The notes: a model not told the origin generated them from the sequence alone. Positions 17,774 to 25,900 are shown, counted from the stretch's first letter. The stretch is DNA of 41,027 nucleotides from Firmicutes bacterium UBA5227 (GCA_002409285.1 DHUT01000084.1:1-41027); one strand, 5' to 3'. Numbers and translations are program-made.

Positions 17774-17802
17774 TATATGTAGTTTTTGAGGAGAGTGATC
17801 TT

Positions 17803-19221
17803 ATGGAAATGAATTATGAGTTTCTTTTAGAAACATTGGAAAAGATGGATATTTCTATTTTCGTTCTGGATGCAGAAGGAAAGTATTTATATGTTAATAA
17901 CGAATACTGCAATATGCTTGACAGAACTCGTGACTTTTACATCGGCAATTCTATTACGGAGCTAAAAAACCAAGGATATCTGACATATAGTGTCTGGGAT
18001 ATGGTTATGGAAAAAAAGGCTCCTGTTGTATCTGTTGTAACAGTTAACGATTTCACTAATAACAAAATACATCATTTTCTTACTACCGCCAAACCAACCT
18101 TTAACCCAGACGGTTCAATACGATATATTTATTATACACAGGAAACAATTGAGAATGTAAGCAAACGTGTACAGGCAGGAATATTAAATCAGCACCTTAT
18201 TACAGATTATATGATAAATCCTTATCCTGCACGATTTAATATCATAGCAGAAAGCCCCCAAATGAAGCAACTGCTGGAAATGCTGTCACAGGTATCAAAG
18301 ACGGATGTCTCCATATTAATCTCCGGTCCATCAGGTGTAGGTAAGGAGGTCTTGACGAAATATGTGCATCAAAACAGTCTTCGCAATAAGGGTCCGTTTG
18401 TTGTATTAAACTGTGCTTCAATTCCGGAAAATCTCATGGAATCTGAGCTGTATGGCTACGAAAAAGGTGCCTTCAGCGGAGCGTCGACCTCAGGAAAACA
18501 AGGGTTAATTGAGGCTGCTAACGGCGGCACCCTGTTCCTGGACGAAATAAACTCCATGCCGCTTGAAATCCAGGCAAAGCTTCTGCGCGTGCTTGAAACA
18601 AAGCAAGTTACACGTTTAGGCTCTGTTATTCCAAAAAAAATTGATTTTCGTCTGATATGTGCTACAAACGAAGACCTACAGGTTCTTGTTGAAAAAAAAC
18701 TCTTTCGTCAGGATCTTTTTTACCGCATCAACATAGTATCGGCTCATATTCCGCCTATTTGCGAACGCAAGGAAGATATAGTTCCGTTAACCATGTTCTA
18801 TTTGCAGCTTTTCTGCAAAAAATATAAATGTGTGAAAGCCTTGCATGAAAATGTAATAAGCTTCATGCTCTCTTATAGCTGGCCCGGAAATGTAAGAGAA
18901 TTACGAAATTTTATTGAACGGCTGATTATAACATCCCCTGATTCAGAATTAGTTATTTCAAAAATTCCTCAAGAGCTCAAGGCACAAGGCAACATAAAAA
19001 CTACAGCTGAAATTCCATCGGTTTACCAGTCAACTGCTGCAAACATGCCTTTGCAATTTGATAAAAACTTTTCACTTAGCACCTACATGAACGAATGCGA
19101 AAAACAGCTATTGCTCAAACTTATGACACAGAAAAAGTCTCCGCTGGAAATCGCAGAAATATTAAAGCTTGATTTGTCAAACGTCTATCGGAAATTAAAG
19201 AAATATAACTTAAAATATTAA
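17803..19221 (+). CDS. PAS-AAA-Fis sigma-54-dependent transcriptional activator
   Basis: 472 residues from the ATG MEMNYEFLLE, which has GAGGAGAG 7-14 nt upstream. An N-terminal PAS domain (about 8-120, with ISIFVLDAEGKYLYVNNEYC) has no receiver domain, so it is probably a direct ligand sensor. The AAA+ domain (about 145-375) has Walker A GPSGVGKE at 175-182, sigma-54 contact loop GAFSGA at 222-227, Walker B GGTLFLDE, and the arginine-finger stretch FRQDLFYRIN. The C-terminal Fis-type HTH covers about 425-470. GAFSGA instead of the usual GAFTGA is a conservative change. The gene is divergent from the BKACE operon, which carries the matching -24/-12 promoter, so it is the likely activator. Confidence 0.93.
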   Translation: MEMNYEFLLETLEKMDISIFVLDAEGKYLYVNNEYCNMLDRTRDFYIGNSITELKNQGYLTYSVWDMVMEKKAPVVSVVTVNDFTNNKIHHFLTTAKPTFNPDGSIRYIYYTQETIENVSKRVQAGILNQHLITDYMINPYPARFNIIAESPQMKQLLEMLSQVSKTDVSILISGPSGVGKEVLTKYVHQNSLRNKGPFVVLNCASIPENLMESELYGYEKGAFSGASTSGKQGLIEAANGGTLFLDEINSMPLEIQAKLLRVLETKQVTRLGSVIPKKIDFRLICATNEDLQVLVEKKLFRQDLFYRINIVSAHIPPICERKEDIVPLTMFYLQLFCKKYKCVKALHENVISFMLSYSWPGNVRELRNFIERLIITSPDSELVISKIPQELKAQGNIKTTAEIPSVYQSTAANMPLQFDKNFSLSTYMNECEKQLLLKLMTQKKSPLEIAEILKLDLSNVYRKLKKYNLKY

Positions 19222-19248
19222 AAAAATTGAGGACGTTTCCGTCCTCAA
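19220..19248 (-). terminator. terminator after the cstA remnant, convergent with the activator gene
   Basis: A 9-bp stem TTGAGGACG (19227-19235) with CGTCCTCAA (19240-19248) and a 4-nt loop. On the minus strand it is followed by T7, so it ends minus-strand transcripts coming from tadA/exoA. On the plus strand no T run follows. A second small repeat AAGAGT-CTA-ACTCTT lies at 19253-19267. Confidence 0.75.
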
Positions 19249-19266
19249 AACCAAGAGTCTAACTCT

Positions 19267-19626
19267 TTATGAATTTGCTGTTTTACCGGTATGGTCTTCA
19301 GCTTTAACCCTTGCAAGCTTATTCACACCATTAAATGCAACCATAACAGCCAGTGCTACAAGCAAGACTGCTACTACTAACTGTAATCCTTCAACTGCCA
19401 GTGAAAATCCGCTGCCGGCCAGAATTAATTTTACAATTACACTTATTCGCTGTACAAGGGTTGTAATGGTTGCCAGGAACATAAAGCCCATTGGAATATA
19501 AAGCATCCATCCTTTCCTTCCCGTGACTTTAAGGAAGACAGCCAATGTAATTAAAACAAGAGACGCAAGAAGCTGATTTGCTGAGCCAAACAAAATCCAG
19601 ACGTTGTTATAAATTTTTAGAACTTT
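19267..19626 (-). pseudogene. C-terminal remnant of a CstA-type carbon starvation/peptide transporter
   Basis: The frame directly after the exoA stop reads KVLKIYNNVWILFGSANQLL and runs about 119 codons. LFGSANQLLASLVLI is the conserved last part of CstA/BtsT-family transporters, which are several hundred residues long. No start or SD belongs to it, and everything upstream of the remnant is missing. It is joined to the exoA stop codon without a spacer, so a deletion has removed most of a cstA gene and left the 3' end. A short TTG-started product is possible but would not be a working transporter. Confidence 0.75.
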
Positions 19627-20379
19627 TCACTTGATAATCAGACCTACAGGACAATGGTCGCTCCCCATATATTCAGGACATATGAAGGCATCCACCAGCT
19701 CATCCTTAAATGAGCCTGATGCAATAAAATAATCAATTCTCCATCCCACATTTCTTTCTCTGGATTTAGCGAAATTTGACCACCAAGAATATGCCTCCTC
19801 CTTATTGGGATAAAAAAATCTGAATGTATCTATAAAACCCGCTTCAATAAGCTCAGTCATTTTATTTCTTTCTTCATCTGTGAATCCTGCATTTTTTTTG
19901 TTCGTTTTAGGATTTTTCAGGTCTATTTCCTTGTGAGCCACATTTAAATCCCCACACATAACCACCGGCTTCTGCTCGTTAAGCCTAAGCAGGTAGCTTC
20001 TGAAATCATCCTCCCATTGCATTCTGTAATCCAGTCTTTCAAGTCCTCTTTTTGAATTGGGAGTATATACATTCACCAGGTAGAATTTATCAAATTCCAA
20101 GGTTATGACTCTTCCTTCCTTATCGTGTTCCCCAATTCCCAATCCGTATGCTACAGACAAAGGACTTTCTTTTGTAAAAACAGCAGTTCCCGAATAACCC
20201 TTTTTTTCGGCATAATTCCAAAAGTCATAATAACCTTCAAGCTCAAGCTCTATTTGACCTTCCTGAAGTTTTGTTTCCTGAAGGCATATAACATCAGCAT
20301 TCAAATCCTTAAATGTATCCATAAAACCTTTATTTACACATGACCTTAACCCGTTTACATTCCATGATATTAGTTTCAT
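19627..20379 (-). CDS. exoA: exodeoxyribonuclease III / AP endonuclease (ExoA type)
   Basis: 250 residues, the family length. N-terminal MKLISWNVNGLRSC, catalytic VICLQETKLQ (Glu near 36), YTPNSKRGLERLDYR near 110, CGDLNVAHKEIDL (Asp and Asn near 146-150), and C-terminal YMGSDHCPVGL with the catalytic His. It repairs abasic sites and blocked 3' ends in base excision repair. AAGGAGGG lies upstream of this ATG; a longer frame with 25 extra residues is rejected. It follows tadA by 14 nt, so the two share a transcript. Confidence 0.95.
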   Translation of the reverse strand: MKLISWNVNGLRSCVNKGFMDTFKDLNADVICLQETKLQEGQIELELEGYYDFWNYAEKKGYSGTAVFTKESPLSVAYGLGIGEHDKEGRVITLEFDKFYLVNVYTPNSKRGLERLDYRMQWEDDFRSYLLRLNEQKPVVMCGDLNVAHKEIDLKNPKTNKKNAGFTDEERNKMTELIEAGFIDTFRFFYPNKEEAYSWWSNFAKSRERNVGWRIDYFIASGSFKDELVDAFICPEYMGSDHCPVGLIIK

Positions 20380-20393
20380 AACAATGTCCCTCC

Positions 20394-20867
20394 TTATATA
20401 TGTTTTTTTGAGCTTCTTAAATCCCAAAAAAAGTCTTTTAATACTTTCGTGCAATCCTCTTCCATTATTCCAAATTGGACATTAATCTGATGATTCAATT
20501 TTTCTGTTTGCACTATATTCAAAACTGAACCGCATGCACCTGTCTTTAAATCTCTGGCACCTATTACAAGTTTCTCAACCCTTGAATTCACCAGAGCCCC
20601 CGCACACATTGGACAAGGCTCCAGCGTTACGTACATTGTACATCCGGGAAGTCTCCATCCTCCTAAATTCCTGCATGCATCCTTAATTGCAGAAATTTCC
20701 GCATGAAGAGTTGCATCCTTCATGGTTTCCTTTTGATTATATCCTCTTCCGACTATTTCACCATTTTTTACTATTACGGCTCCGATAGGAACCTCATTAA
20801 TCTCGTAGGCCTTTTGCGCTTCTCTCAAGGCTTCCTTCATAAAAAACTCATCCATATCAACCTGCAT
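20394..20867 (-). CDS. tadA: tRNA-specific adenosine deaminase TadA
   Basis: 157 residues. Zinc deaminase motifs HAEISAI (His/Glu near 56-58) and PCPMC near 86-90 are intact, and the N-terminal AYEINEVPIGAVIV is typical. It makes inosine at the wobble base of tRNA-Arg(ACG). Start choice is uncertain: the first ATG has a weak AGG 11 nt upstream, while the ATG four codons later (MDEFF, 20855) has CAGG closer by. C-terminal extension DLRSSKKHI is slightly longer than usual. First of a tadA-exoA pair. Confidence 0.93.
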   Translation of the reverse strand: MQVDMDEFFMKEALREAQKAYEINEVPIGAVIVKNGEIVGRGYNQKETMKDATLHAEISAIKDACRNLGGWRLPGCTMYVTLEPCPMCAGALVNSRVEKLVIGARDLKTGACGSVLNIVQTEKLNHQINVQFGIMEEDCTKVLKDFFWDLRSSKKHI

Positions 20868-21063
20868 ATTTTTTTATACCTATTATAAGTTATTATTTAC
20901 GTATAAGTCAATACATATGTCTTATATTACCTCTTTACTTTATTTTAAAACGAATTTATAATAAAAACAAAATCAAGGAACATTTTGTTCTGAAAATAAG
21001 TCTAAATAAATAAAGTGTTATAATTTATATGAAAACTATAATGTTTTAATAAAGGAGGACGAA

Positions 21064-22038
21064 GTGAAAAAAATATTAAAAAAAATATCAATTTTTGGAC
21101 TTTGCATGACTTTAAGCATAAATTCAGTTACTTATGCGGGGGTTCTTGATACAATAACCCAGCCGCCTTCCGAGGAAGAAACAACATCATCCGCTACGGA
21201 TATAAAGACAGTTGCTGTTTTTTCTGATATAGGTAACCACTGGGCAAAAAATTGGATTGAAAAAGCTGTTAAGCTTGGATTTGTTTCAGGATATAAAGAT
21301 GGAACCTTTAAGCCTGATAAAACAATTACAAGAGCAGAATTTTCAAAACTTATAAATGGTGCGCTGGGTACAGAAAAAAAAGCGGACATAGGCTTTTCAG
21401 ATGTTAGAAGTAAAGACTGGTTCTACACGGAAATTCAGAAGTCTGTTGCGTCAGGATTTTTTTCAGGCTATGAAAACAACACCTTTAAACCAACAAACCC
21501 AATAAAGAGAGAAGAAGTTGCAAAGGTTGTGGGATCTGTTATAACAACAGGTGAAGCCGACGGCGAAGGTGCCACCGGTCTGTCGGATTATAACACAATA
21601 CAGGAATGGGCTAAGCAAAGTGTAAATTCCGTTTACAACAAGGGGTATATACTCGGCTATCCTGATGAAACATACCGCCCTGCAAAAGCCTTGACACGAG
21701 CAGAAGCAGTAAAAATCATCTATGAAATCATTCAGAACGAAAATATAGAACATGGCTTTAACATAACAAATTATGATGAAATCTATTCAAGCTCAGTTGT
21801 GGTAGGCGACTTAAATATATTGGATTCTGTTGGTTCGGGAAATGTTCAGCTGAAAAATGTTGTGGTGCTTGGAAATATAGTTGTTGACGCTCCAAAAATA
21901 AGCACTTTACAGCTAACTGATGTAAGAGCAGGAAGCCTGATTGTAGAAGATAAAAACAGCTCAGTCAAAATAACATATAACAGCAGTGTTTCAATACCAA
22001 AGACCGATGTACCTTCCTCAGTAACAATTCAAAAGTAA
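21064..22038 (+). CDS. S-layer-homology (SLH) domain exported protein
   Basis: 324 residues from a GTG with AAAGGAGG upstream. A signal peptide covers about 1-26 (basic N-terminus, hydrophobic core, VTYA). A Thr/Ser/Glu-rich linker is followed by three SLH repeats (about 50-100, 113-160, 175-222), each with the family pattern, e.g. GHNW-like start, FVSGYKDGTFKPD and ITRAEFSKLI. The C-terminus (about 235-320) is a run of short beta repeats (VVVGDLNIL, VVVLGNIVV, AGSLIVEDK). SLH domains bind pyruvylated secondary cell-wall polymer. It probably is a wall-attached protein; no enzyme domain is seen. A TTATAAT box lies about 45 nt upstream. Confidence 0.9.
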   Translation: MKKILKKISIFGLCMTLSINSVTYAGVLDTITQPPSEEETTSSATDIKTVAVFSDIGNHWAKNWIEKAVKLGFVSGYKDGTFKPDKTITRAEFSKLINGALGTEKKADIGFSDVRSKDWFYTEIQKSVASGFFSGYENNTFKPTNPIKREEVAKVVGSVITTGEADGEGATGLSDYNTIQEWAKQSVNSVYNKGYILGYPDETYRPAKALTRAEAVKIIYEIIQNENIEHGFNITNYDEIYSSSVVVGDLNILDSVGSGNVQLKNVVVLGNIVVDAPKISTLQLTDVRAGSLIVEDKNSSVKITYNSSVSIPKTDVPSSVTIQK

Positions 22039-22053
22039 AGCTACAGACACGGC

Positions 22054-22094
22054 GACATTTCATCTGTCTTTTGTTTCAAGACAGATGAAACGTC
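22054..22094. repeat. hairpin repeat A after the SLH gene
   Basis: A 13-bp perfect stem (22058-22070 with 22078-22090), extended by three more pairs past one mismatch, and a 7-nt loop. It lies 16 nt after the SLH stop and 8 nt after the minus-strand Cys-rich frame. No clear T run follows on either strand. It shares the 11-mer GGGACGTTTCA with hairpin B at 23121, in opposite orientation. Confidence 0.6.
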
Positions 22095-22101
22095 CCGCAT
22101 C

Positions 22102-22339
22102 CTAACAAAACCTGTTCCTCATGGGGTCTCTTTTATTTACAGTTTCAAAAATATCCAGAATTTCAATATCATTATCTGCTACACATCTTTTTATTCTCGG
22201 TATATCCTCCTTATTCCGGATTAAAAGCCTGTAAGCATAATTCTCTTTGTACCTGCCGGAAATACACTTACATTTGGACATCTGTCCGCAACTACATAGC
22301 CAAAGCTTGCTTTCAAAAGAGAACAGTCTTTTCGTTCAT
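22102..22339 (-). pseudogene. small Cys-rich gene apparently broken by one extra base
   Basis: An ATG at 22339 has a GGGGG SD and opens MNEKTVLF, but a TGA follows at once. Dropping one base of the four-T run at 22315-22318 restores 78 codons to a TAG at 22102. The restored frame has FESKLWLCSCGQMSKCKC, then YAYRLLIRNKEDIPRIKRC, and ends DPMRNRFC. The 238-bp span is 79 codons plus one, as expected for a single-base insertion. I do not recognise the family. It starts 10 nt after the activase stop. Alternatives are a sequencing error, programmed slippage, or a shorter 59-residue product from the internal ATG (MSKCKC), which lacks a good SD. Confidence 0.6.
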
Positions 22340-22349
22340 ATTTCCCCCA

Positions 22350-23105
22350 TTATATTGAAAGAGCCGCTCCCACAGCACCGGCATAGCGTGCCATACTATT
22401 AGAACTTACTGCCTTTCCAAGCTTTTTACTTAACTGATCCCTCATATAGCTGCTGTCGCAGAACCCTCCTGTCAAAAAATAGCTGACACTTTCACTGTTT
22501 AATCTTGTACACAAGGTATAAACCTTATTGGCAATGGAATTAACAACCCCTGCTGCAATATCTTCTTTTGGACTTCCGCTCCCTATGAGACTTATCACCT
22601 CTGATTCTGCAAATACAGTACACATCGAACTTATTGAAATTTCTCTGCCTTTACCTGCCAGGGTAAATATTTCATCAAGATTAACCCCAAGGGTATTTGC
22701 CATTATTTCAAGAAACCGCCCTGTTCCGGCAGAACATTTATCATTCATAATAAAATTTGAAACCATTCCATTTTCAACAAATATTATCTTTGTGTCCTGC
22801 CCTCCTATATCTATTACGGTACAGTCCTTTTCATTCAGGTAATAAGCTCCCCTGCCGTGACAAGTTATTTCCGTTACAATTTTATCAGCATATGGAACAG
22901 AAATCCTTCCATAGCCTGTAGCAGTGATATGGGAGTTTTCCGGTGTTACGTTCTGACCTTGAAGCCAGCTTAGTATGCTGTCTGCAGTTTCTTTGCTGCT
23001 CCAGCCCGTGGGCATGATCATATGATTAATTATTTTCTTTTTATCCTCTGACATTATTACAGCCTTTGCCGCTGTAGAGCCTATGTCAATTCCAATCAGG
23101 TACAT
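22350..23105 (-). CDS. 2-hydroxyacyl-CoA dehydratase-type activase (BadF/HgdC family)
   Basis: 251 residues from the ATG MYLIGIDIGSTAAKAV, with AAGGAG 6-11 nt upstream; a TTG seven codons earlier overlies the SD. ASKHA ATPase motifs: DIGSTAAK at the N-terminus, VIDIGGQDTK near 96, and LTGGFCDSSYMRD near 210. The cysteines expected to hold the [4Fe-4S] cluster at the dimer interface are in DKCSAGTGRF (about 121) and SSMCTVFAESEV (about 160). Such proteins inject an electron, using ATP, into 2-hydroxyacyl-CoA dehydratases or double-cubane reductases. No partner dehydratase subunit lies in the window, so it is an orphan here. Confidence 0.9.
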   Translation of the reverse strand: MYLIGIDIGSTAAKAVIMSEDKKKIINHMIMPTGWSSKETADSILSWLQGQNVTPENSHITATGYGRISVPYADKIVTEITCHGRGAYYLNEKDCTVIDIGGQDTKIIFVENGMVSNFIMNDKCSAGTGRFLEIMANTLGVNLDEIFTLAGKGREISISSMCTVFAESEVISLIGSGSPKEDIAAGVVNSIANKVYTLCTRLNSESVSYFLTGGFCDSSYMRDQLSKKLGKAVSSNSMARYAGAVGAALSI

Positions 23106-23120
23106 ATTATACTCCTTGGC

Positions 23121-23162
23121 GGACAAGGGGACGTTTCAGGTGTCCTCTTTTGTCCTTTTTTT
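23121..23162. repeat. hairpin repeat B upstream of the activase
   Basis: GGACAA (23121-23126) pairs with TTGTCC (23150-23155), and GGGGAC (23127-23132) with GTCCTC (23142-23147, one G-U), separated by a 2-nt bulge. Seven T follow on the plus strand, yet no plus-strand gene ends here. On the minus strand it falls in the activase leader just before the SD. It shares GGGACGTTTCA with hairpin A. Confidence 0.6.
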
Positions 23163-23187
23163 GTGTCTTCATTTTAACATTTCAATC

Positions 23188-23221
23188 AAAAAAAAACAAG
23201 GGGGGCATATGAAGCGCCCCC
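23188..23221 (-). terminator. terminator of the GntR-ABC operon
   Basis: GGGGGC (23201-23206) pairs with GCCCCC (23216-23221) and the minus strand then runs into nine T. It lies 18 nt after the permease stop. Confidence 0.85.
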
Positions 23222-23238
23222 ATGTCCCCTCGTGTTCC

Positions 23239-25014
23239 TTATTTCAGGTTCAGATACTTTCTCGTATTCTTAAAATCCTCATCCAGTTCAATTGTGTAGA
23301 CCTTATCATTATATACCGGCTTGCCGCCTTCATAGTAATCCGGACGATTTTTATCTATAACATCTATATCCAGATAATACATGATTCCATCGTATTCCTT
23401 ATACGGCATATCATAATTATAACTGGACAGCCTCAAAAAATTGTTATCAGTCTTACCGCTTTTTTCATCAATATCTTTTATCAGATGCTGCCTTATACCC
23501 TCTGTGTTCAGCTCAACAGATGCACTTTCTATTCCGTTATACCATAACCGGAAGCTTAAGAGATAGTCATTGCCTGAATAATATTTTTCATCATAAAGGT
23601 AGTAATAATTCTTTTCTTTAAATTCCTGAGAATTTAACAGCCTGTGTGCAATTTCATCCTTTGTAGCATTGTCTGCACCGCTGTTATTATATATTCTATA
23701 TTCTCTTATTATAAAGCTTCCATCTTTCATACCATAAATTATATCAATTTGAGGACTATAATAGTATTCTTTTTCATCATAATAGTTATTATCTGAAAGA
23801 ATCTCCTTATGCAGATCTGTAACTGTTTCAATATTTTCTCTGTCTGTAAACAATACTGTGCCATAATTTTCCCGAAGTACTGAAATATCATCTTCAGACA
23901 GCTGACCATCATCCTCGATGTACCTTTTAATACTGTTGTAAAGCCATCCGTCGTTGCCCACGTAAGCCACTCTTACATCCTCTGCTGCAGGTACCACATT
24001 TTTATAACGGCTGGCAATTACAACAGTGCTTCCTGTCATCGCAACAAACACAGCCATGCTTATAACAAACACCTTCATGGAGAGATTTGATATCCTGAAG
24101 GATCTTTCCATTGCCGCAATTATAATATAATATGTGAGTGCTGCCATGAGCAGTGAAACAAATATTCCACTTACTATGTTGTTGTTGTATGATACTACGG
24201 AAAAAGCCGCCGGTACTATAAGGCAGGCTATCACAGATACGAAGTACTTATAACCATCAAACACAATAAAACTGCCGGTGTTTTCATTTTTCCTTTTCTT
24301 AAGCATTTTAAAGATCAAAAGCGTTATTCCAACCAATATAACTCCCAAAAGCAGAAAGTAAATAAAATCCAAATCCATGTTCTGATATGCGGAAAAATAT
24401 ATATACTCCAATTTATAAAAATTGTTTACAAAATAATCCATCAGAACGTTAGCGCTGAATCCTGCAACCATATTTTCCAGTATGGAAAACATAAACTGTA
24501 TAATCAGATAAATTATAGCAGGCAATGCAAAGTTAAATATAGTCATTACTCCCGCAATCAACGTGTTTCCTGAGAGCACTGATGATAATGCAGCCAAAAA
24601 TATGCCTGCTGAAAGCCATGGAATTATCAACTTAAATGATTCAAATATTTCATAGTCTATTTTTTGAAAAACAACTGACAACACTATTAATAAAAGCAGG
24701 TATGCCGCAAAAATCACATTGATTATAATATTTATGGAAATTTGCTGGCGCAGTGTTGCAGGCTTTGACTTGTAATAAGCAAGCTTAGAATCATTATGCA
24801 GAAAGCTGTTATCTACAAGACAGTTTATAAAAACCAGTACAAAAACCTCAAATATACCAAACGCTATGAAAAGTTCTTCCTCTACCCTTAAAATAAATGG
24901 TATAAGCATTGTGGTCACAAGTATTATAACGGTTGACAGTAAAAACCAGTTCCTTTTGTTTTTCAATGAATATAAAAGAAGCGGCATAAATATATTATTT
25001 TTTTTCTGTTCCAT
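23239..25014 (-). CDS. ABC transporter permease with large extracytoplasmic domain
   Basis: 591 residues from the ATG MEQKKNNIFMPLL, with GGAGGT 8 nt upstream and inside the end of the ATPase gene (20-bp overlap). The first about 340 residues hold some 8-10 hydrophobic segments. After a last membrane helix near 325-345 a hydrophilic C-terminal domain of about 240 residues follows, rich in Tyr, Asp and Asn, with YYDEKEYYYSPQIDI near 425. That domain is probably outside the cell and could be a sensor or binding part. I do not recognise it. Partnered with the ATPase and GntR regulator, as in YtrA-type modules that respond to envelope stress or drugs. Confidence 0.8.
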   Translation of the reverse strand: MEQKKNNIFMPLLLYSLKNKRNWFLLSTVIILVTTMLIPFILRVEEELFIAFGIFEVFVLVFINCLVDNSFLHNDSKLAYYKSKPATLRQQISINIIINVIFAAYLLLLIVLSVVFQKIDYEIFESFKLIIPWLSAGIFLAALSSVLSGNTLIAGVMTIFNFALPAIIYLIIQFMFSILENMVAGFSANVLMDYFVNNFYKLEYIYFSAYQNMDLDFIYFLLLGVILVGITLLIFKMLKKRKNENTGSFIVFDGYKYFVSVIACLIVPAAFSVVSYNNNIVSGIFVSLLMAALTYYIIIAAMERSFRISNLSMKVFVISMAVFVAMTGSTVVIASRYKNVVPAAEDVRVAYVGNDGWLYNSIKRYIEDDGQLSEDDISVLRENYGTVLFTDRENIETVTDLHKEILSDNNYYDEKEYYYSPQIDIIYGMKDGSFIIREYRIYNNSGADNATKDEIAHRLLNSQEFKEKNYYYLYDEKYYSGNDYLLSFRLWYNGIESASVELNTEGIRQHLIKDIDEKSGKTDNNFLRLSSYNYDMPYKEYDGIMYYLDIDVIDKNRPDYYEGGKPVYNDKVYTIELDEDFKNTRKYLNLK

Positions 25015-25891
25015 AACCTGCACCTCCCAATTCTGTAATAAATATTTCTTCAAGGCTCATTGAAAGCTTGTCGAACAGAAGAACATTAAACCTTTCTTCC
25101 AGTTTGTTCCTGAACTCATCAACATTTCCTGTCAGTGTACATATGTTTATGCTTCCGATTTTTACATACTTAATTATGCTGAATTCCTTAAATTCGGATA
25201 CATCAAACTCACCTTCAACGGCAAATTGAACTCTCTTTATTTCGTCCTTCATCTTTTCGAGATTTTCTTCTTTTAATATTCTGCCTTCATGCATTATGCC
25301 AACCTTGTCACATATGTTATCCAGTTCTTTTAAATCATGAGAGGAGATAATAACCGTCATTTCATTGTCCATAACCTCACGTATTAAAACGTCCCAGAAT
25401 TTTCTTTTTATAACTGCATCCAGTCCGTCAACAATTTCATCCAGCAAAAGTACCTTTGGCTGTGCGGAAATTGCCATTACGAATGCAGCCTGCTTCCTTT
25501 GTCCCTTGGACATTTTATTAAGGTTCTTATTTTTATCTATATTAAAATAACTTACAAGCTCGCTGAACTTGTCTTCCGACATATTTTTATACATGAGTTT
25601 TTCATAGGAAAATAACTTGCTCAAAGTATACTGATATGGAAAAAACAAGTTATCCTGAACATAATAGAACTCCTTTATAATTTCAGAGTCTTCCCTCACC
25701 TGAATATCATCATAGAAAATACTTCCATCATCCTGATTAAAAATCATCATTATATGCTTCAAAAGCGTTGTTTTTCCACATCCGTTAGAGCCTACCAACC
25801 CATATATCTGACTGGTTTCAGCATGGATGCTTATATTGTTCAGTACTTGAAATCCACCGAATTTCTTGCTTAAATTTTCTACTTTTAACAT
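24995..25891 (-). CDS. ABC transporter ATP-binding protein
   Basis: 298 residues. Walker A GSNGCGKTT near 34-42, signature MSKGQRKQA near 128-136, Walker B KVLLLDEIVDGLD near 147-159, and the switch His in ISSHDLKELD near 188. The signature is MSKGQ rather than LSGGQ, a form common in the multidrug/antibiotic-type (YtrB-like) group. It energises the overlapping permease. Nine nt separate it from the GntR gene; AAGGAGG lies before the ATG. Confidence 0.93.
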   Translation of the reverse strand: MLKVENLSKKFGGFQVLNNISIHAETSQIYGLVGSNGCGKTTLLKHIMMIFNQDDGSIFYDDIQVREDSEIIKEFYYVQDNLFFPYQYTLSKLFSYEKLMYKNMSEDKFSELVSYFNIDKNKNLNKMSKGQRKQAAFVMAISAQPKVLLLDEIVDGLDAVIKRKFWDVLIREVMDNEMTVIISSHDLKELDNICDKVGIMHEGRILKEENLEKMKDEIKRVQFAVEGEFDVSEFKEFSIIKYVKIGSINICTLTGNVDEFRNKLEERFNVLLFDKLSMSLEEIFITELGGAGYGTEKK

Positions 25892-25900
25892 ATGACCTCC

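Noticed and set aside
23121..23162. Plus-strand rho-independent terminator
   Set aside because: A hairpin with T7 is present, but no plus-strand gene ends upstream, so it is better described as a repeat or leader structure.
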